Shown here one piece after another: positions 46,540 through 56,464 of a DNA stretch of 64,000 bases. Every line of letters begins with the position of its first letter. Position 1 is the stretch's first letter. The translations under genes were made by a program, and so were the position numbers. Source of the stretch: Flavobacteriaceae bacterium (lineage in GTDB: Bacteria > Bacteroidota > Bacteroidia > Flavobacteriales > Flavobacteriaceae); assembly GCA_009827225.1 (NCBI GenBank), contig WUAI01000002.1:1-64000 (forward strand), given 5' to 3'. Below the pieces are notes generated by a model. That model was not told where the DNA came from and did not search any database. It saw only the letters and a program-made list of their open reading frames with translations.

Positions 46540-47751
46540 TTAAATCAGTTTAGTGATCACTTGAGTTTCGCTATGCAAGGTTCTGTGTACGGGACACTTA
46601 TCTGCGATTTCCAGTATTCTGGCAATTTGTTTTTCGTCCAGGTTCCCTTCCAGCTTGATCTCCCTATCGAAAGTATCAATCTTAGCGCTGTCCAACTCAC
46701 AATTTTCGCAATCAACGGCATGTTGTTTAGAATAGCTGGTATGTACCTCGATGTTTTCCAGATCCCATCCCTTTCGTCGAACATACATTTGAACGGTCAT
46801 TGCGGTGCATGCGGAAAGACCTGCCGATACATACTCGTAAGGATTGGGGCCATAATCGTTGCCTCCAACGGATTCGGGCTCATCGGCTACCATATAGTGA
46901 TTCCCCACTTTCATTTGAGTGGTGTAGCCCTTCGTGCCCGATAGGCTGGCCACCACATTATGTCGGGTCTGAATTCGTGAATCTTTTGGTATTTCCACAT
47001 ATCTCGATGCCCAGCCCGCAATCACATTACCCACATACAGGGAATCTTCTTTTCTCGAAAGAAGGTGATCTGCACCATCCAAGGATACAAAGCTTTTAGG
47101 ATGGTGAGCCGCTACATAAATTTGTTCAGCATTGCTAATTTCAACCGTAAGATCTTGTGGAGAGTGCATTACCAGTAATGCTCTGCGGAGGTTCTTCGCC
47201 ACTTCAGGCAGGGAATGGGATTGCAAGTCGTCCAGAAACTGTTTTTTGATCCTGAAGTCCCTTCCGCTCAAATTCACAGTCGCCACCCCACTATTTTCTA
47301 TTTCGTCTATATTGTCTTGTAAAAGGTGTTGTACATGTTTCGGGTTACTGGGAGCTCCAACCGTGACCACCGCTCTCACCGACTCGAGTTCCGCCGCCGC
47401 GAAAATAACCGCTGCCCCACCTAAAGAATGCCCTACCATGAGGGTTGGAGCTGCATGGTTTTCCTCAAGGTAATTCGCTGCTGCTACAAGATCCTCCACA
47501 TTTCCGCTGAAATTCGTATCCGCAAAATCTCCTTCACTTTCCCCTAAACCGGTAAAGTCGAACCTTAATACTCCGAAACCAGAAGCCGTGAGACTCCGAC
47601 TGATGTTCCGTACTGCAGATAAATTCTTTGTGCAAGTGAAACAGTGGGCGAAAATCACATAGTTGTGCGGATGTTGATCCGCAGGTAATTCCAGGCGTCC
47701 GGACAATACCAGTCCTTCTTTATTCTTGAATTGTATCTTTTGAAGATTCAT
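46540..47751 (-). CDS. Fusion protein: alpha/beta hydrolase plus OsmC family domain
   Basis: MVGHSLGGAAV nucleophile elbow; C-terminal OsmC GPNPYEYVSAGLSACTAMTVQMYVRRKGW and CPVHRTLHSETQV. Confidence 0.9.
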   Translation of the reverse strand: MNLQKIQFKNKEGLVLSGRLELPADQHPHNYVIFAHCFTCTKNLSAVRNISRSLTASGFGVLRFDFTGLGESEGDFADTNFSGNVEDLVAAANYLEENHAAPTLMVGHSLGGAAVIFAAAELESVRAVVTVGAPSNPKHVQHLLQDNIDEIENSGVATVNLSGRDFRIKKQFLDDLQSHSLPEVAKNLRRALLVMHSPQDLTVEISNAEQIYVAAHHPKSFVSLDGADHLLSRKEDSLYVGNVIAGWASRYVEIPKDSRIQTRHNVVASLSGTKGYTTQMKVGNHYMVADEPESVGGNDYGPNPYEYVSAGLSACTAMTVQMYVRRKGWDLENIEVHTSYSKQHAVDCENCELDSAKIDTFDREIKLEGNLDEKQIARILEIADKCPVHRTLHSETQVITKLI

Positions 47752-47752
47752 A

Positions 47753-48439
47753 TTAAGTATCTTTTGTTTTTTTACGTAAGTCGGTATTTATGTTCAAAAA
47801 TAACTGAAGCCTGTCATATTTCGTACTGGAGAAATGAACTTTCAAATATCCCAGTCGTACGTTGAAATTATTTGTAAACCTATAACCAAAGCCTACGAAT
47901 ATCCTGTTTTGATCGAAAGTGGGCTGCTGAAAGTTTATAAATACTTCGTCAAATACCTGTGCGAACAACGGGCCAGAAATTTTTCGGGTCACCAAAATGC
48001 GATAGCGAATCCGATGCCTGGTTTCCGTGACACCATCGTCTGTGAAGAAACGTTGTTCAAGACGATATCGGTGATTCAGGTTAAAACTCCCGATTTTTCC
48101 ATTCGTGACCAGCTGTTCATAGATCCTGTTTTCGGTCAAGTAGAATTCATTAGGTAATTCCCTAAAGCTTGGGTCTGTATAAAAATAAGCATATCCCGCC
48201 TGGACCGATGTGTTTTCATTGATGTTGTAATTCAGCCCGAGAAATCCCCAGAACTGATTAAAATTCTGAAAAAACTGATAATCGTTTACCTGCAATTCAA
48301 GAAAAATACTGTACTTCTCAGCTATTCGATGATTGCCAAAATAGGTGGTCCAGGATCCGAAGCGGTCTTCTCCGGTTTCCTGCGCCCTCGATGATTCGCT
48401 CAATAAAAAGGAAAGGAGGACAATTAAAAAAAGTCTCAT
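47753..48439 (-). CDS. DUF2490 domain outer-membrane protein
   Basis: GSWTTYFGNHRIAEKYSIFLELQVNDYQF...NHRYRLEQRF. Confidence 0.8.
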   Translation of the reverse strand: MRLFLIVLLSFLLSESSRAQETGEDRFGSWTTYFGNHRIAEKYSIFLELQVNDYQFFQNFNQFWGFLGLNYNINENTSVQAGYAYFYTDPSFRELPNEFYLTENRIYEQLVTNGKIGSFNLNHRYRLEQRFFTDDGVTETRHRIRYRILVTRKISGPLFAQVFDEVFINFQQPTFDQNRIFVGFGYRFTNNFNVRLGYLKVHFSSTKYDRLQLFLNINTDLRKKTKDT

Positions 48440-48553
48440 GTAACGAGTTGGATTTTGATTGGTATAGTTTAGCGGCGAGAATGCTAAATAAGCTATAAGT
48501 TAGCAGAAAACCGCAAACACATCAAATAAAATCTTTAATTATTCTTTCAGCGA

Positions 48554-49255
48554 TCAGTTCGCTGAGGAATCTTCGGCTTTTTTTCTAAGATCTGTGTTCC
48601 ACCAAATTCCTATTTGGAATCGATCGAAGTTCTTACCCGTAAAGTGATTTTTTAAATATCCTACCTGGGTGCTTACGTTTTTGGTAAACTTATATCCAAC
48701 AGCACCATACAAACGATTCTGGCCGAATATAGGTTCCTGCAAGTTGATAAATACCTCTTCGTATGCCGTGAGAAACCAATTGTTATCGATGGGATAAGTA
48801 ATTCTCAGGAAATAGCGTCCGCGGTGTTCAGTAGATGAACCGGTTACAGGATTTTCTAAAAACCTTTGCTCTAATCGATACCGATGACTGAACTGAAATT
48901 TTCCAATCTTATTCTTCAATATAAACTGTTGAAAGATCCGGTTCTCAGTGCTGTTTTCTTCTCCATCCGGTTCAGGGAAGGTGGGATCGGTTTCAATATA
49001 TCCGTATCCGATAGTGGCGATTGCATTGTCCGTAAAATGATAATTGAGCCCGGTCCTCAATAATAACTGATTGAAATTCGAGGCGAATTCATAGGAACGG
49101 TGTTGTATTTCAGTATGAATGCTGAGTTCATCAGTAATCCTGTTGGTTCCAAAATACATGGCCCAAAAACCCAGTTCATCTTCACCAGTATCCTGTGCAC
49201 TGGTGCAAATGGTTAAAAATAAAACAGTAAGTGTTAGATAGTTTCGAAATTTCAT
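48554..49255 (-). CDS. DUF2490 domain outer-membrane protein (paralog)
   Basis: Same motifs as 47753-48439; start moved to ATG at 49255. Confidence 0.8.
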   Translation of the reverse strand: MKFRNYLTLTVLFLTICTSAQDTGEDELGFWAMYFGTNRITDELSIHTEIQHRSYEFASNFNQLLLRTGLNYHFTDNAIATIGYGYIETDPTFPEPDGEENSTENRIFQQFILKNKIGKFQFSHRYRLEQRFLENPVTGSSTEHRGRYFLRITYPIDNNWFLTAYEEVFINLQEPIFGQNRLYGAVGYKFTKNVSTQVGYLKNHFTGKNFDRFQIGIWWNTDLRKKAEDSSAN

Positions 49256-49265
49256 GCAATTGGCT

Positions 49266-52200
49266 TTAATCGATAGTAAATACTTCGGTCTCTTTAAAAG
49301 GTGAAAGGTCCTCTTTTTCAATGATGGCACGGTATTCTGCCCAATCCTTATTGAAGAAGGCGTTGGTGCTTTGCAGCGCCTCATTTAATTCATCTTTGGC
49401 CTGCTTCATCAATCTTTTCTCTGTGGAAGTCATACCGTTAGGTCTGCTACCACTATACCATCTCGCACTGCCCAGTCTGGTATTCACCGTAGGATCCGGA
49501 TTTCTTGTGATCCCCTGACGCTTGTCTTCTTTGCCCAAATATAGAGCTATTATCGAATCAATCTTCTTGACCACCGTTCCGGTCGATTTAATCTGTTCCT
49601 TGTACTTCTTGGAATCGAGTTTTTTCATCTTTTTCTTGAAACCCTGGGCCATTTCTTTGCTCTCCACCAATTGTTTTACCGCATCGGCCGCAAGTTGTGT
49701 CATCTGCTCCAATTCCTTGGAGGCCGCATAACTTTCATCGATCGATTTGGCTGAAATGTTCAACCTCGGATCGCTCTCTACTTTGATAGTAGCCTCCGAT
49801 TTGTTTTCTAAATGAATAATTTCCGCACGATAAGTTCCTGGCTTCACAGAGGTTCCCCCCGGTTCGTTTTTTCGTTCTCGAATCGTCCTCGAGGGCCGGT
49901 CTACCCCTGCTTCATTCATAAACCATCGCCATTTATAGATACCCGTACTATCGGGAATTTTTCTTTTCAAGGTTCGGATCAATCGTTCTCCATCATAAAT
50001 TTTCAGGTAAAGGGAGTCTTTATGAGGTTTGTTTTTATCCATTTCTGAAATATCAGATTCCTCACTTTCGTCTTTATCTTCAGAGTCCATATCCTCTTCT
50101 GTCTCTTCCTCATCGCCATCATTCATGAAATAATAACTAAACTGAGCTCCATAAGGCCGATTTTCTCCATTGTATAACGCATCACCACCAAATCGACTCC
50201 CACTGGGCTGCTGATAAGATGCCTGGTAGGCAACAGGCGGATCGAACAGCTTTAACGGGGATTGAAGTACTCCGTTACTTTTGGCAATTTCTCGTAAAGG
50301 CCGAATATCATCCAAAACCCAAGCGGCGCGACCAAAGGTTCCGATAACCAAGTCATGTTCACGTGGTTGAATTACCAAATCCTTCACTGAAGTTGTCGGG
50401 AATCCATGGGTCCATTTCTGCCAATTGTTCCCGGCATCCACCGAAACGTATAATCCATCATCGGTTCCAAGGAATAATAGATTTCTTTCGATGGGATCTT
50501 CAACGATGCTCAAAGTATAGCTTAACACATCATTTTCATCCACAATTCGTTGCCAGGTTTTTCCGTAGTCTCGGGTTCGGAAGGCATATGGTGTATAATT
50601 GAATCTACGGTAGTCATTGGCGACGAGCAAGGCTTCTCCTTTTGCTTTGTTGGAGGCCTTGATCTGAACGATCCAGCTCCCTGCCGGTAATCCCTTGATA
50701 TTTTGCGTGACTTCGGTCCAACTGGCTCCACCATTCTGAGTGTAATGAACCCGACCATCATCGGTTCCCACCCAAAGCATGTTTTGTTCCAATACGGAAG
50801 GTTCAATGACCAGAATGGTTGTATGATTTTCCGCTCCGGTGGCGTCCATAGTAAGTCCGCCACTCTCACTTTGTTTTTGTTTTTCCGGATCGTTGGTTGT
50901 GAGGTCATCCGAGATTATGCTCCATGTGAGTCCTTTATCGGTGCTTTTGTGTACGAACTGACTTCCGAAGTAAATAGTATTGTTGTCGAACGGATCGATA
51001 TTTATTGCGCTGTTCCAATTAAATCGAAGCAACATGTCCGGATCAGGATGCGTGGGTCGCACAGTATAATTATTCCCGGTCTTCCAGTCGTATCGGCTCA
51101 CATATCCCTGCTGGCTCATGCTCCAACCGTAACGGCTATCATCCGGATCGGGTACAACGTCGAATCCATCTCCAAAACTGATTTCCTGCCAGTAACTGTT
51201 CCGAATTCCTTGAGATTTCCAAACATAGGCTGGACCGCGCCAGCTTCCATTGTCTTGCATTCCACCGTAAACGTTATAGGGAAATTCATTATCCACACTG
51301 ATGTGATAAAACTGTGCTACCGGGAGATTCCCGATAAAGCGCCAGGTTTTACCTCCGTCTTTGGTAATGTTCATACCTCCGTCGTTTCCATCGATCATAA
51401 AGTTGCCGTTTTCAGGATGAATCCACCAGGCATGATGATCGGGATGTACCCCATTACTCACTCCATAGGCAGGCATGAGTTGCTCAAAGTTCTTTCCGCC
51501 ATCCTGGGAAACATTCACATAAGTAAAGACCGAGAATACCCTGTTTTCGTTTTGTGGGTCTACATATATTTCAGAATAGTAAAAAGGACGATTTCCAATG
51601 TCGGTTTTATCATTGACTTTTTTCCAATTGAATCCGCCGTCTTCAGACTTGTAAAGCGCATTCTTTTTCGCCTCAACTATGGCATAGACAATATTTGGCT
51701 TGTTGCGGGCAATCGCAATACCCATACGTCCAAGATCGCCTTTGGGAAGACCATCGGCGTCGGTTCTTTCCTCCCATGTATTTCCGCCGTCATAAGTAAT
51801 GTAAAGTCCACTGCCTTCACCACCCGAGTTAAAGAACCATGGATCGCGTTTGTGTTCCCACATGGCTACCATAAGTTTGTTGGGATTGGAAGGATCCATG
51901 ACCATATCGGCAACTCCTGTTTTATTGTTGACAAACAGTATCTTGCTCCAGGTTTTACCACCGTCGGTAGTTTTAAATACTCCTCGCTCGGGATGCTCAC
52001 CCCATGGAGATCCAATAGCCCCTACATAAACGACATCCGGGTTATCAGGGTGTATGATAATTCGATGAATGTGTCGGGTCTTTTCGAGTCCCATCGACTG
52101 CCAGTTCTTTCCTCCATCCAAAGATCGATATACCCCAAATCCACCATTCAGGCTGTTTCTGGGATTACCTTCACCGGTACCCACCCATAGTACAGATGGA

Positions 52201-52487
52201 TTGCTTTGCTGAATCGCTACGGCACCGATGGATGCCGTGGGTTGATCATCGAAAATGGGATACCATTTAATCCCTCCGCTGGTAGATTTCCACAATCCGC
52301 CAGAAGCCGTCCCCACATACATAATGTCGGGGTTGTTCAGCACCACATCAATGGAAGTAACGCGACCGGACATTCCGCCAGGCCCGATGTTCCGGGGTTT
52401 CATGTCTTTCATTATGTCCATTGATAATTTTTGGGAAAATAGGAGAGCAGGGATGCAAAAGAGCACCGCGAATAACAATTTTTTCAT
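49266..52487 (-). CDS. Sortilin/VPS10-like BNR-repeat glycosyl hydrolase-type protein
   Basis: Many Asp-box repeats (STDKGLTWS, SLDGGKNWQ, TTDGGKTWS) and signal peptide. Confidence 0.85.
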   Translation of the reverse strand: MKKLLFAVLFCIPALLFSQKLSMDIMKDMKPRNIGPGGMSGRVTSIDVVLNNPDIMYVGTASGGLWKSTSGGIKWYPIFDDQPTASIGAVAIQQSNPSVLWVGTGEGNPRNSLNGGFGVYRSLDGGKNWQSMGLEKTRHIHRIIIHPDNPDVVYVGAIGSPWGEHPERGVFKTTDGGKTWSKILFVNNKTGVADMVMDPSNPNKLMVAMWEHKRDPWFFNSGGEGSGLYITYDGGNTWEERTDADGLPKGDLGRMGIAIARNKPNIVYAIVEAKKNALYKSEDGGFNWKKVNDKTDIGNRPFYYSEIYVDPQNENRVFSVFTYVNVSQDGGKNFEQLMPAYGVSNGVHPDHHAWWIHPENGNFMIDGNDGGMNITKDGGKTWRFIGNLPVAQFYHISVDNEFPYNVYGGMQDNGSWRGPAYVWKSQGIRNSYWQEISFGDGFDVVPDPDDSRYGWSMSQQGYVSRYDWKTGNNYTVRPTHPDPDMLLRFNWNSAINIDPFDNNTIYFGSQFVHKSTDKGLTWSIISDDLTTNDPEKQKQSESGGLTMDATGAENHTTILVIEPSVLEQNMLWVGTDDGRVHYTQNGGASWTEVTQNIKGLPAGSWIVQIKASNKAKGEALLVANDYRRFNYTPYAFRTRDYGKTWQRIVDENDVLSYTLSIVEDPIERNLLFLGTDDGLYVSVDAGNNWQKWTHGFPTTSVKDLVIQPREHDLVIGTFGRAAWVLDDIRPLREIAKSNGVLQSPLKLFDPPVAYQASYQQPSGSRFGGDALYNGENRPYGAQFSYYFMNDGDEEETEEDMDSEDKDESEESDISEMDKNKPHKDSLYLKIYDGERLIRTLKRKIPDSTGIYKWRWFMNEAGVDRPSRTIRERKNEPGGTSVKPGTYRAEIIHLENKSEATIKVESDPRLNISAKSIDESYAASKELEQMTQLAADAVKQLVESKEMAQGFKKKMKKLDSKKYKEQIKSTGTVVKKIDSIIALYLGKEDKRQGITRNPDPTVNTRLGSARWYSGSRPNGMTSTEKRLMKQAKDELNEALQSTNAFFNKDWAEYRAIIEKEDLSPFKETEVFTID

Positions 52488-52603
52488 TGGAATTTTGATT
52501 GTAACTTAGTTTTGATTTTAAAGGTAATAAAATACAATGGCACCTTTCTTAAAAGGCTGTTAATACGGGTAGTTTATCATCCATATTGATTTATATTTAA
52601 ACG

Positions 52604-53743
52604 ATGAAAAAGAATAACAAACCTACTGGTTTTGTGTTCACTAAACACAATCCAAAGGAACAAACCCCTTTCGAAAGATTATTCGAAATTTTTCAGGAAT
52701 TGATCACTCACACCTCTGGTGATTTTGACGAAGCCATCGATTGGCTGCGTCAGTTGGATGAAGAATACAAATTAACCACAGAGGATTATACCATCGATGA
52801 TTTTATTGAAGAATTAAAGCAGAAGGGATACATCCGTGAAGAAATTGTACCGGATGGTGAGGGTAGTGGAGACGGTAAAGGGAAATCGACTATTACTGAA
52901 AAACTGGAACGGTCTCTTCGCAAAAGGGCTCTGGACCAGATCTTTGGAAAGTTAAAGAGAAGCAACACCGGAAATCATAAAACAAAATATACAGGGCGCG
53001 GTGATGAGCAGTCGGGTGAGTATCGCAACTACCAATTTGGTGATGCCCTGGAGCGCATTTCCATGACCGAAAGCTTAAAAAATGCCCAGATCAACCATGG
53101 AATTTCTGACCTGCATTTAACTGAGAACGATCTGGTGGTAGAGGAAACCATGTTCAAAGCTCAAATGAGCACGGTCCTGATGATCGATATAAGCCACAGT
53201 ATGATCCTTTATGGTGAAGATCGAATCACGCCTGCCAAGAAGGTAGCAATGGCGCTTTCAGAATTAATCACTACCCGTTATCCTAAAGATACCCTCGATA
53301 TACTTGTTTTTGGGAATGATGCCTGGCCGATAAAGATCAAGGATTTACCTTACCTGAATGTAGGGCCGTATCATACGAATACAGTGGCCGGCTTGCAATT
53401 GGCGATGGATATGCTGCGCAGAAAGCGTAACACTAATAAGCAGATCTTTATGATCACCGACGGGAAGCCCAGTTGTATGCAACTGCCCGATGGGCGCTAC
53501 TATAAGAACAGTGCAGGCCTGGATCCACATATCGTTAGTAAATGTTATACGATGGCCCGACAAGCCAGAAAATTACATATTCCTATTACCACTTTTATGA
53601 TTGCGCAGGATCCTTATCTCATGCAATTCGTGGATAATTTTACTGAAGCTAATCAAGGGAAGGCGTTTTATACCGGATTAAAAGGATTGGGTGAAATGAT
53701 CTTCACCGATTATGAAAATAACAGAAAAAAGAAATTGAGATAA
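52604..53743 (+). CDS. VWA domain protein (ChlD-like)
   Basis: MIDISHSMILYGEDRITPAKKVAMAL MIDAS motif. Confidence 0.85.
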   Translation: MKKNNKPTGFVFTKHNPKEQTPFERLFEIFQELITHTSGDFDEAIDWLRQLDEEYKLTTEDYTIDDFIEELKQKGYIREEIVPDGEGSGDGKGKSTITEKLERSLRKRALDQIFGKLKRSNTGNHKTKYTGRGDEQSGEYRNYQFGDALERISMTESLKNAQINHGISDLHLTENDLVVEETMFKAQMSTVLMIDISHSMILYGEDRITPAKKVAMALSELITTRYPKDTLDILVFGNDAWPIKIKDLPYLNVGPYHTNTVAGLQLAMDMLRRKRNTNKQIFMITDGKPSCMQLPDGRYYKNSAGLDPHIVSKCYTMARQARKLHIPITTFMIAQDPYLMQFVDNFTEANQGKAFYTGLKGLGEMIFTDYENNRKKKLR

Positions 53744-53744
53744 T

Positions 53745-55208
53745 ATGAAAATTGACAATATCCGAACTTTTGGAGCATTGAAGGAAGCTGGTTATGAACA
53801 AAAAACGGTGAAGGAAGAGCTCCGCCGTAACCTGCTTCAAAAGCTAATGAAGAAAGAAACCACCTTTGAAGGAATTCATGGGTATGAGTATACCGTAATT
53901 CCGGAACTGGAGAGGGCCATACTTTCTAAACATAATATAAATCTACTGGGATTGAGAGGACAGGCTAAAACCCGTCTCGCCCGGCAGATGGTTTCCCTTT
54001 TGGACGAATATATCCCTGTAGTTGAAGGAAGTGAGATCAACGACGATCCTTTTCAACCCATATCACGTTATGCCAGGGAATTACTAAGAGAGAAAGGAGA
54101 CGACACCCCGATTTCCTGGTTGCACCGGGAGGATCGTTTTGCCGAAAAGTTGGCTACACCCGATGTGACCGTGGCCGATTTGATAGGAGATGTAGACCCC
54201 ATTAAAGCAGCCAATTTGAAGCTTACCTATGCTGATGACCGGGTGATCCATTTCGGAATGATACCTCGGGCCAATCGTTGCATTTTTGTGATCAATGAAT
54301 TACCCGACCTTCAAGCCAGGATCCAGGTGGCCTTGTTTAATATATTGCAGGAAGGAGATGTTCAGATCCGAGGATTCAAACTGAGATTGCCATTAGATAT
54401 ACAGTTTGTATTTACCGCGAACCCGGAAGATTATACCAACCGAGGTAGCATAGTAACTCCATTGAAGGATCGTATCGGTTCACAGATTCTAACCCACTAT
54501 CCGGAGAGTCTGGAGATCGCTCGAACTATTACTGAACAAGAAACCGAAGCTGCTATTCTTGACAAGCAACATATTTATGTTCCGGAACTGGCAAAAGATA
54601 TTCTGGAGCAGATTAGTTTCGAAGCAAGGGAGAGTGAATTCATAGATGCTAAAAGCGGGGTAAGTGCCCGATTGAGTATCACGGCTTTTGAGAACTTACT
54701 AAGCACAGCAGAGCGCAGATCACTTCAGAACGGTGAAGAAAAGACCACAGTGCGCCTGGGGGACTTTGTGGGAATTATACCTGCCATCACCGGTAAAGTA
54801 GAATTGGTGTATGAAGGGGAACAGGAAGGTGCTTCACAGGTGGCTCAGCAGCTCATAGCAGATGCCGTTAAAACCGAGTTTGAGAACTACTTCCCAAAAA
54901 TTGAAAAGTTACAAAAGGAAAGTGATGTAGATCCATACGACGAATTGGTGTCATGGTTCTTTGAGCAACGAGGGTTCGAACTTGTGGATAGCCTTACAGA
55001 CCAGGAATATCAAGAGAAACTGGACACCATTGCACCGTTAAATGAGCTCATCCATAAACATGTACCCGATGTGGCCGAAACAGACCGATATTTTTTTAAA
55101 GAATTTGTGCTTTGGGCCCTGGCAGAATACAAAAAGCTGAGCAAGTACAGTCTGAGTGACGGACTGAGTTTTAAGGATGTCTACGGTGGCTACATTAGCG
55201 GACTTTAA
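53745..55208 (+). CDS. AAA+ ATPase, ChlI/MoxR-like
   Basis: LLGLRGQAKTRLARQM Walker A-like, CIFVINELPDLQARIQVALFNILQEGDVQIRGFKLRLPLDIQFVFTANPEDYTNRGSIVTPLKDRIGSQ. Confidence 0.85.
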   Translation: MKIDNIRTFGALKEAGYEQKTVKEELRRNLLQKLMKKETTFEGIHGYEYTVIPELERAILSKHNINLLGLRGQAKTRLARQMVSLLDEYIPVVEGSEINDDPFQPISRYARELLREKGDDTPISWLHREDRFAEKLATPDVTVADLIGDVDPIKAANLKLTYADDRVIHFGMIPRANRCIFVINELPDLQARIQVALFNILQEGDVQIRGFKLRLPLDIQFVFTANPEDYTNRGSIVTPLKDRIGSQILTHYPESLEIARTITEQETEAAILDKQHIYVPELAKDILEQISFEARESEFIDAKSGVSARLSITAFENLLSTAERRSLQNGEEKTTVRLGDFVGIIPAITGKVELVYEGEQEGASQVAQQLIADAVKTEFENYFPKIEKLQKESDVDPYDELVSWFFEQRGFELVDSLTDQEYQEKLDTIAPLNELIHKHVPDVAETDRYFFKEFVLWALAEYKKLSKYSLSDGLSFKDVYGGYISGL

Positions 55209-55291
55209 GATTGGTCAACTAGAAATATATGGTGGTTTAAATACTTGAATTTTTGTAACTTACCTAGGTAAGGAACTAAAAATCACGTGTT

Positions 55292-55834
55292 TTGAAAAGA
55301 TCAACCAAATATTTTGCACCCTTTTTTCTAGTATTATTTACAATCATTATCGCTACTGCCTGCGGCGGAAGGACTTCATCGTCTTCATCTTCGGGAAGTT
55401 CGGATCTTGCGGATAATGGCGAAGTGAAATTTACACTGGATGGAGCACAATGGGTCAGTGGCCCTCCGGGTCATCCTGAAATGAAATTTGAGGAAGAAGC
55501 CATTACCGATGGTAAGACAATGGTTCGCATTGAAGGTTTTGCTGCCGATGGATCACATATTGCATTAACGGTATTTGATACGTCGGGGGTAGATGTAGGA
55601 ACATATCCAATTACCGGGCAAGGTATGTCTGGCTTTTATAAAAAGGACTTTCTCGAGGGTGATGGCTATGTGACCAATGGCATGGATGATAACCCGGGAT
55701 CGATCACCATCACTAAACTTACTGATAACGAAGTGGAAGGAACCTTTCAATTCGCTATCCGAAGTGCCGGAGATGCTGAAAAGATCAGTCAGATAACCAA
55801 CGGTAGTTTCAATCTGAGCTTCACCAAGATCTAA
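55292..55834 (+). CDS. Hypothetical lipoprotein (TTG start)
   Basis: Lipobox-like IIATACGG; start codon is TTG. Confidence 0.6.
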   Translation: MKRSTKYFAPFFLVLFTIIIATACGGRTSSSSSSGSSDLADNGEVKFTLDGAQWVSGPPGHPEMKFEEEAITDGKTMVRIEGFAADGSHIALTVFDTSGVDVGTYPITGQGMSGFYKKDFLEGDGYVTNGMDDNPGSITITKLTDNEVEGTFQFAIRSAGDAEKISQITNGSFNLSFTKI

Positions 55835-55870
55835 AGAAAGGATATTATTGTAGTGCGGACCTGAAAATAT

Positions 55871-56446
55871 CTATTTGGGTTCAAATACATACCAGGTAGT
55901 ACCTGTGGAAGGGTTGAAGCTAACCTTGGCCACACCCAATTCAGAATATACCAGATACTTTCCTTTTATTTTCAAGCTTTCACCATGGAGGGAAGCACTG
56001 GCTTTTCCATCGATATAGTTGAAAATGACCCCATTGCTAAAGGTGAGGGTTAGGTTTTTCATTCCGTCCAGAATCTTAGAATTACTCACTTCCTTTTTGG
56101 CTTCCACTCCATAGGAATGGTACTTCTTTTTCTTTGGCTGAGTAGGGAAGAAGTCCTTGGTTTTGGCCAGCTCTATTTTTCCTTCGGAAAGTTCATATAC
56201 ATCAGCGTCGTTTTTATAATTGGGTCGCACTGTGAGCGTTATCGCCTGGTTAACTTGAAATTCCCCCGAATAATTTGTTTCGTTAAACAGTAAATTACCT
56301 TCAGCATCGCGAACTTCAAATTTAGTCCCGGGTGGGTACATTATCTGATCGTGCTGCTCGTCTGTTTTATAGATTTTTAAATAGGTTTCCTGTGCACTTA
56401 ACGACGTGCACCATAACGCTGCAAATAATAGTACTAGTGCTTTCAT
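55871..56446 (-). CDS. Hypothetical secreted protein
   Basis: Signal peptide LFAALWCTSLSAQ. Confidence 0.6.
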   Translation of the reverse strand: MKALVLLFAALWCTSLSAQETYLKIYKTDEQHDQIMYPPGTKFEVRDAEGNLLFNETNYSGEFQVNQAITLTVRPNYKNDADVYELSEGKIELAKTKDFFPTQPKKKKYHSYGVEAKKEVSNSKILDGMKNLTLTFSNGVIFNYIDGKASASLHGESLKIKGKYLVYSELGVAKVSFNPSTGTTWYVFEPK

Positions 56447-56464
56447 AATCTTGAAGGTATTAAA

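Noticed and set aside
50703-52190. 495-aa plus-strand ORF
   Set aside because: Fully antisense to the Asp-box repeat protein (49266-52487), no recognisable motif; a codon-bias mirror ORF
52604-55208. Magnesium or cobalt chelatase function
   Set aside because: Only ATPase and VWA parts present; no catalytic subunit or porphyrin/cobalamin genes in the window
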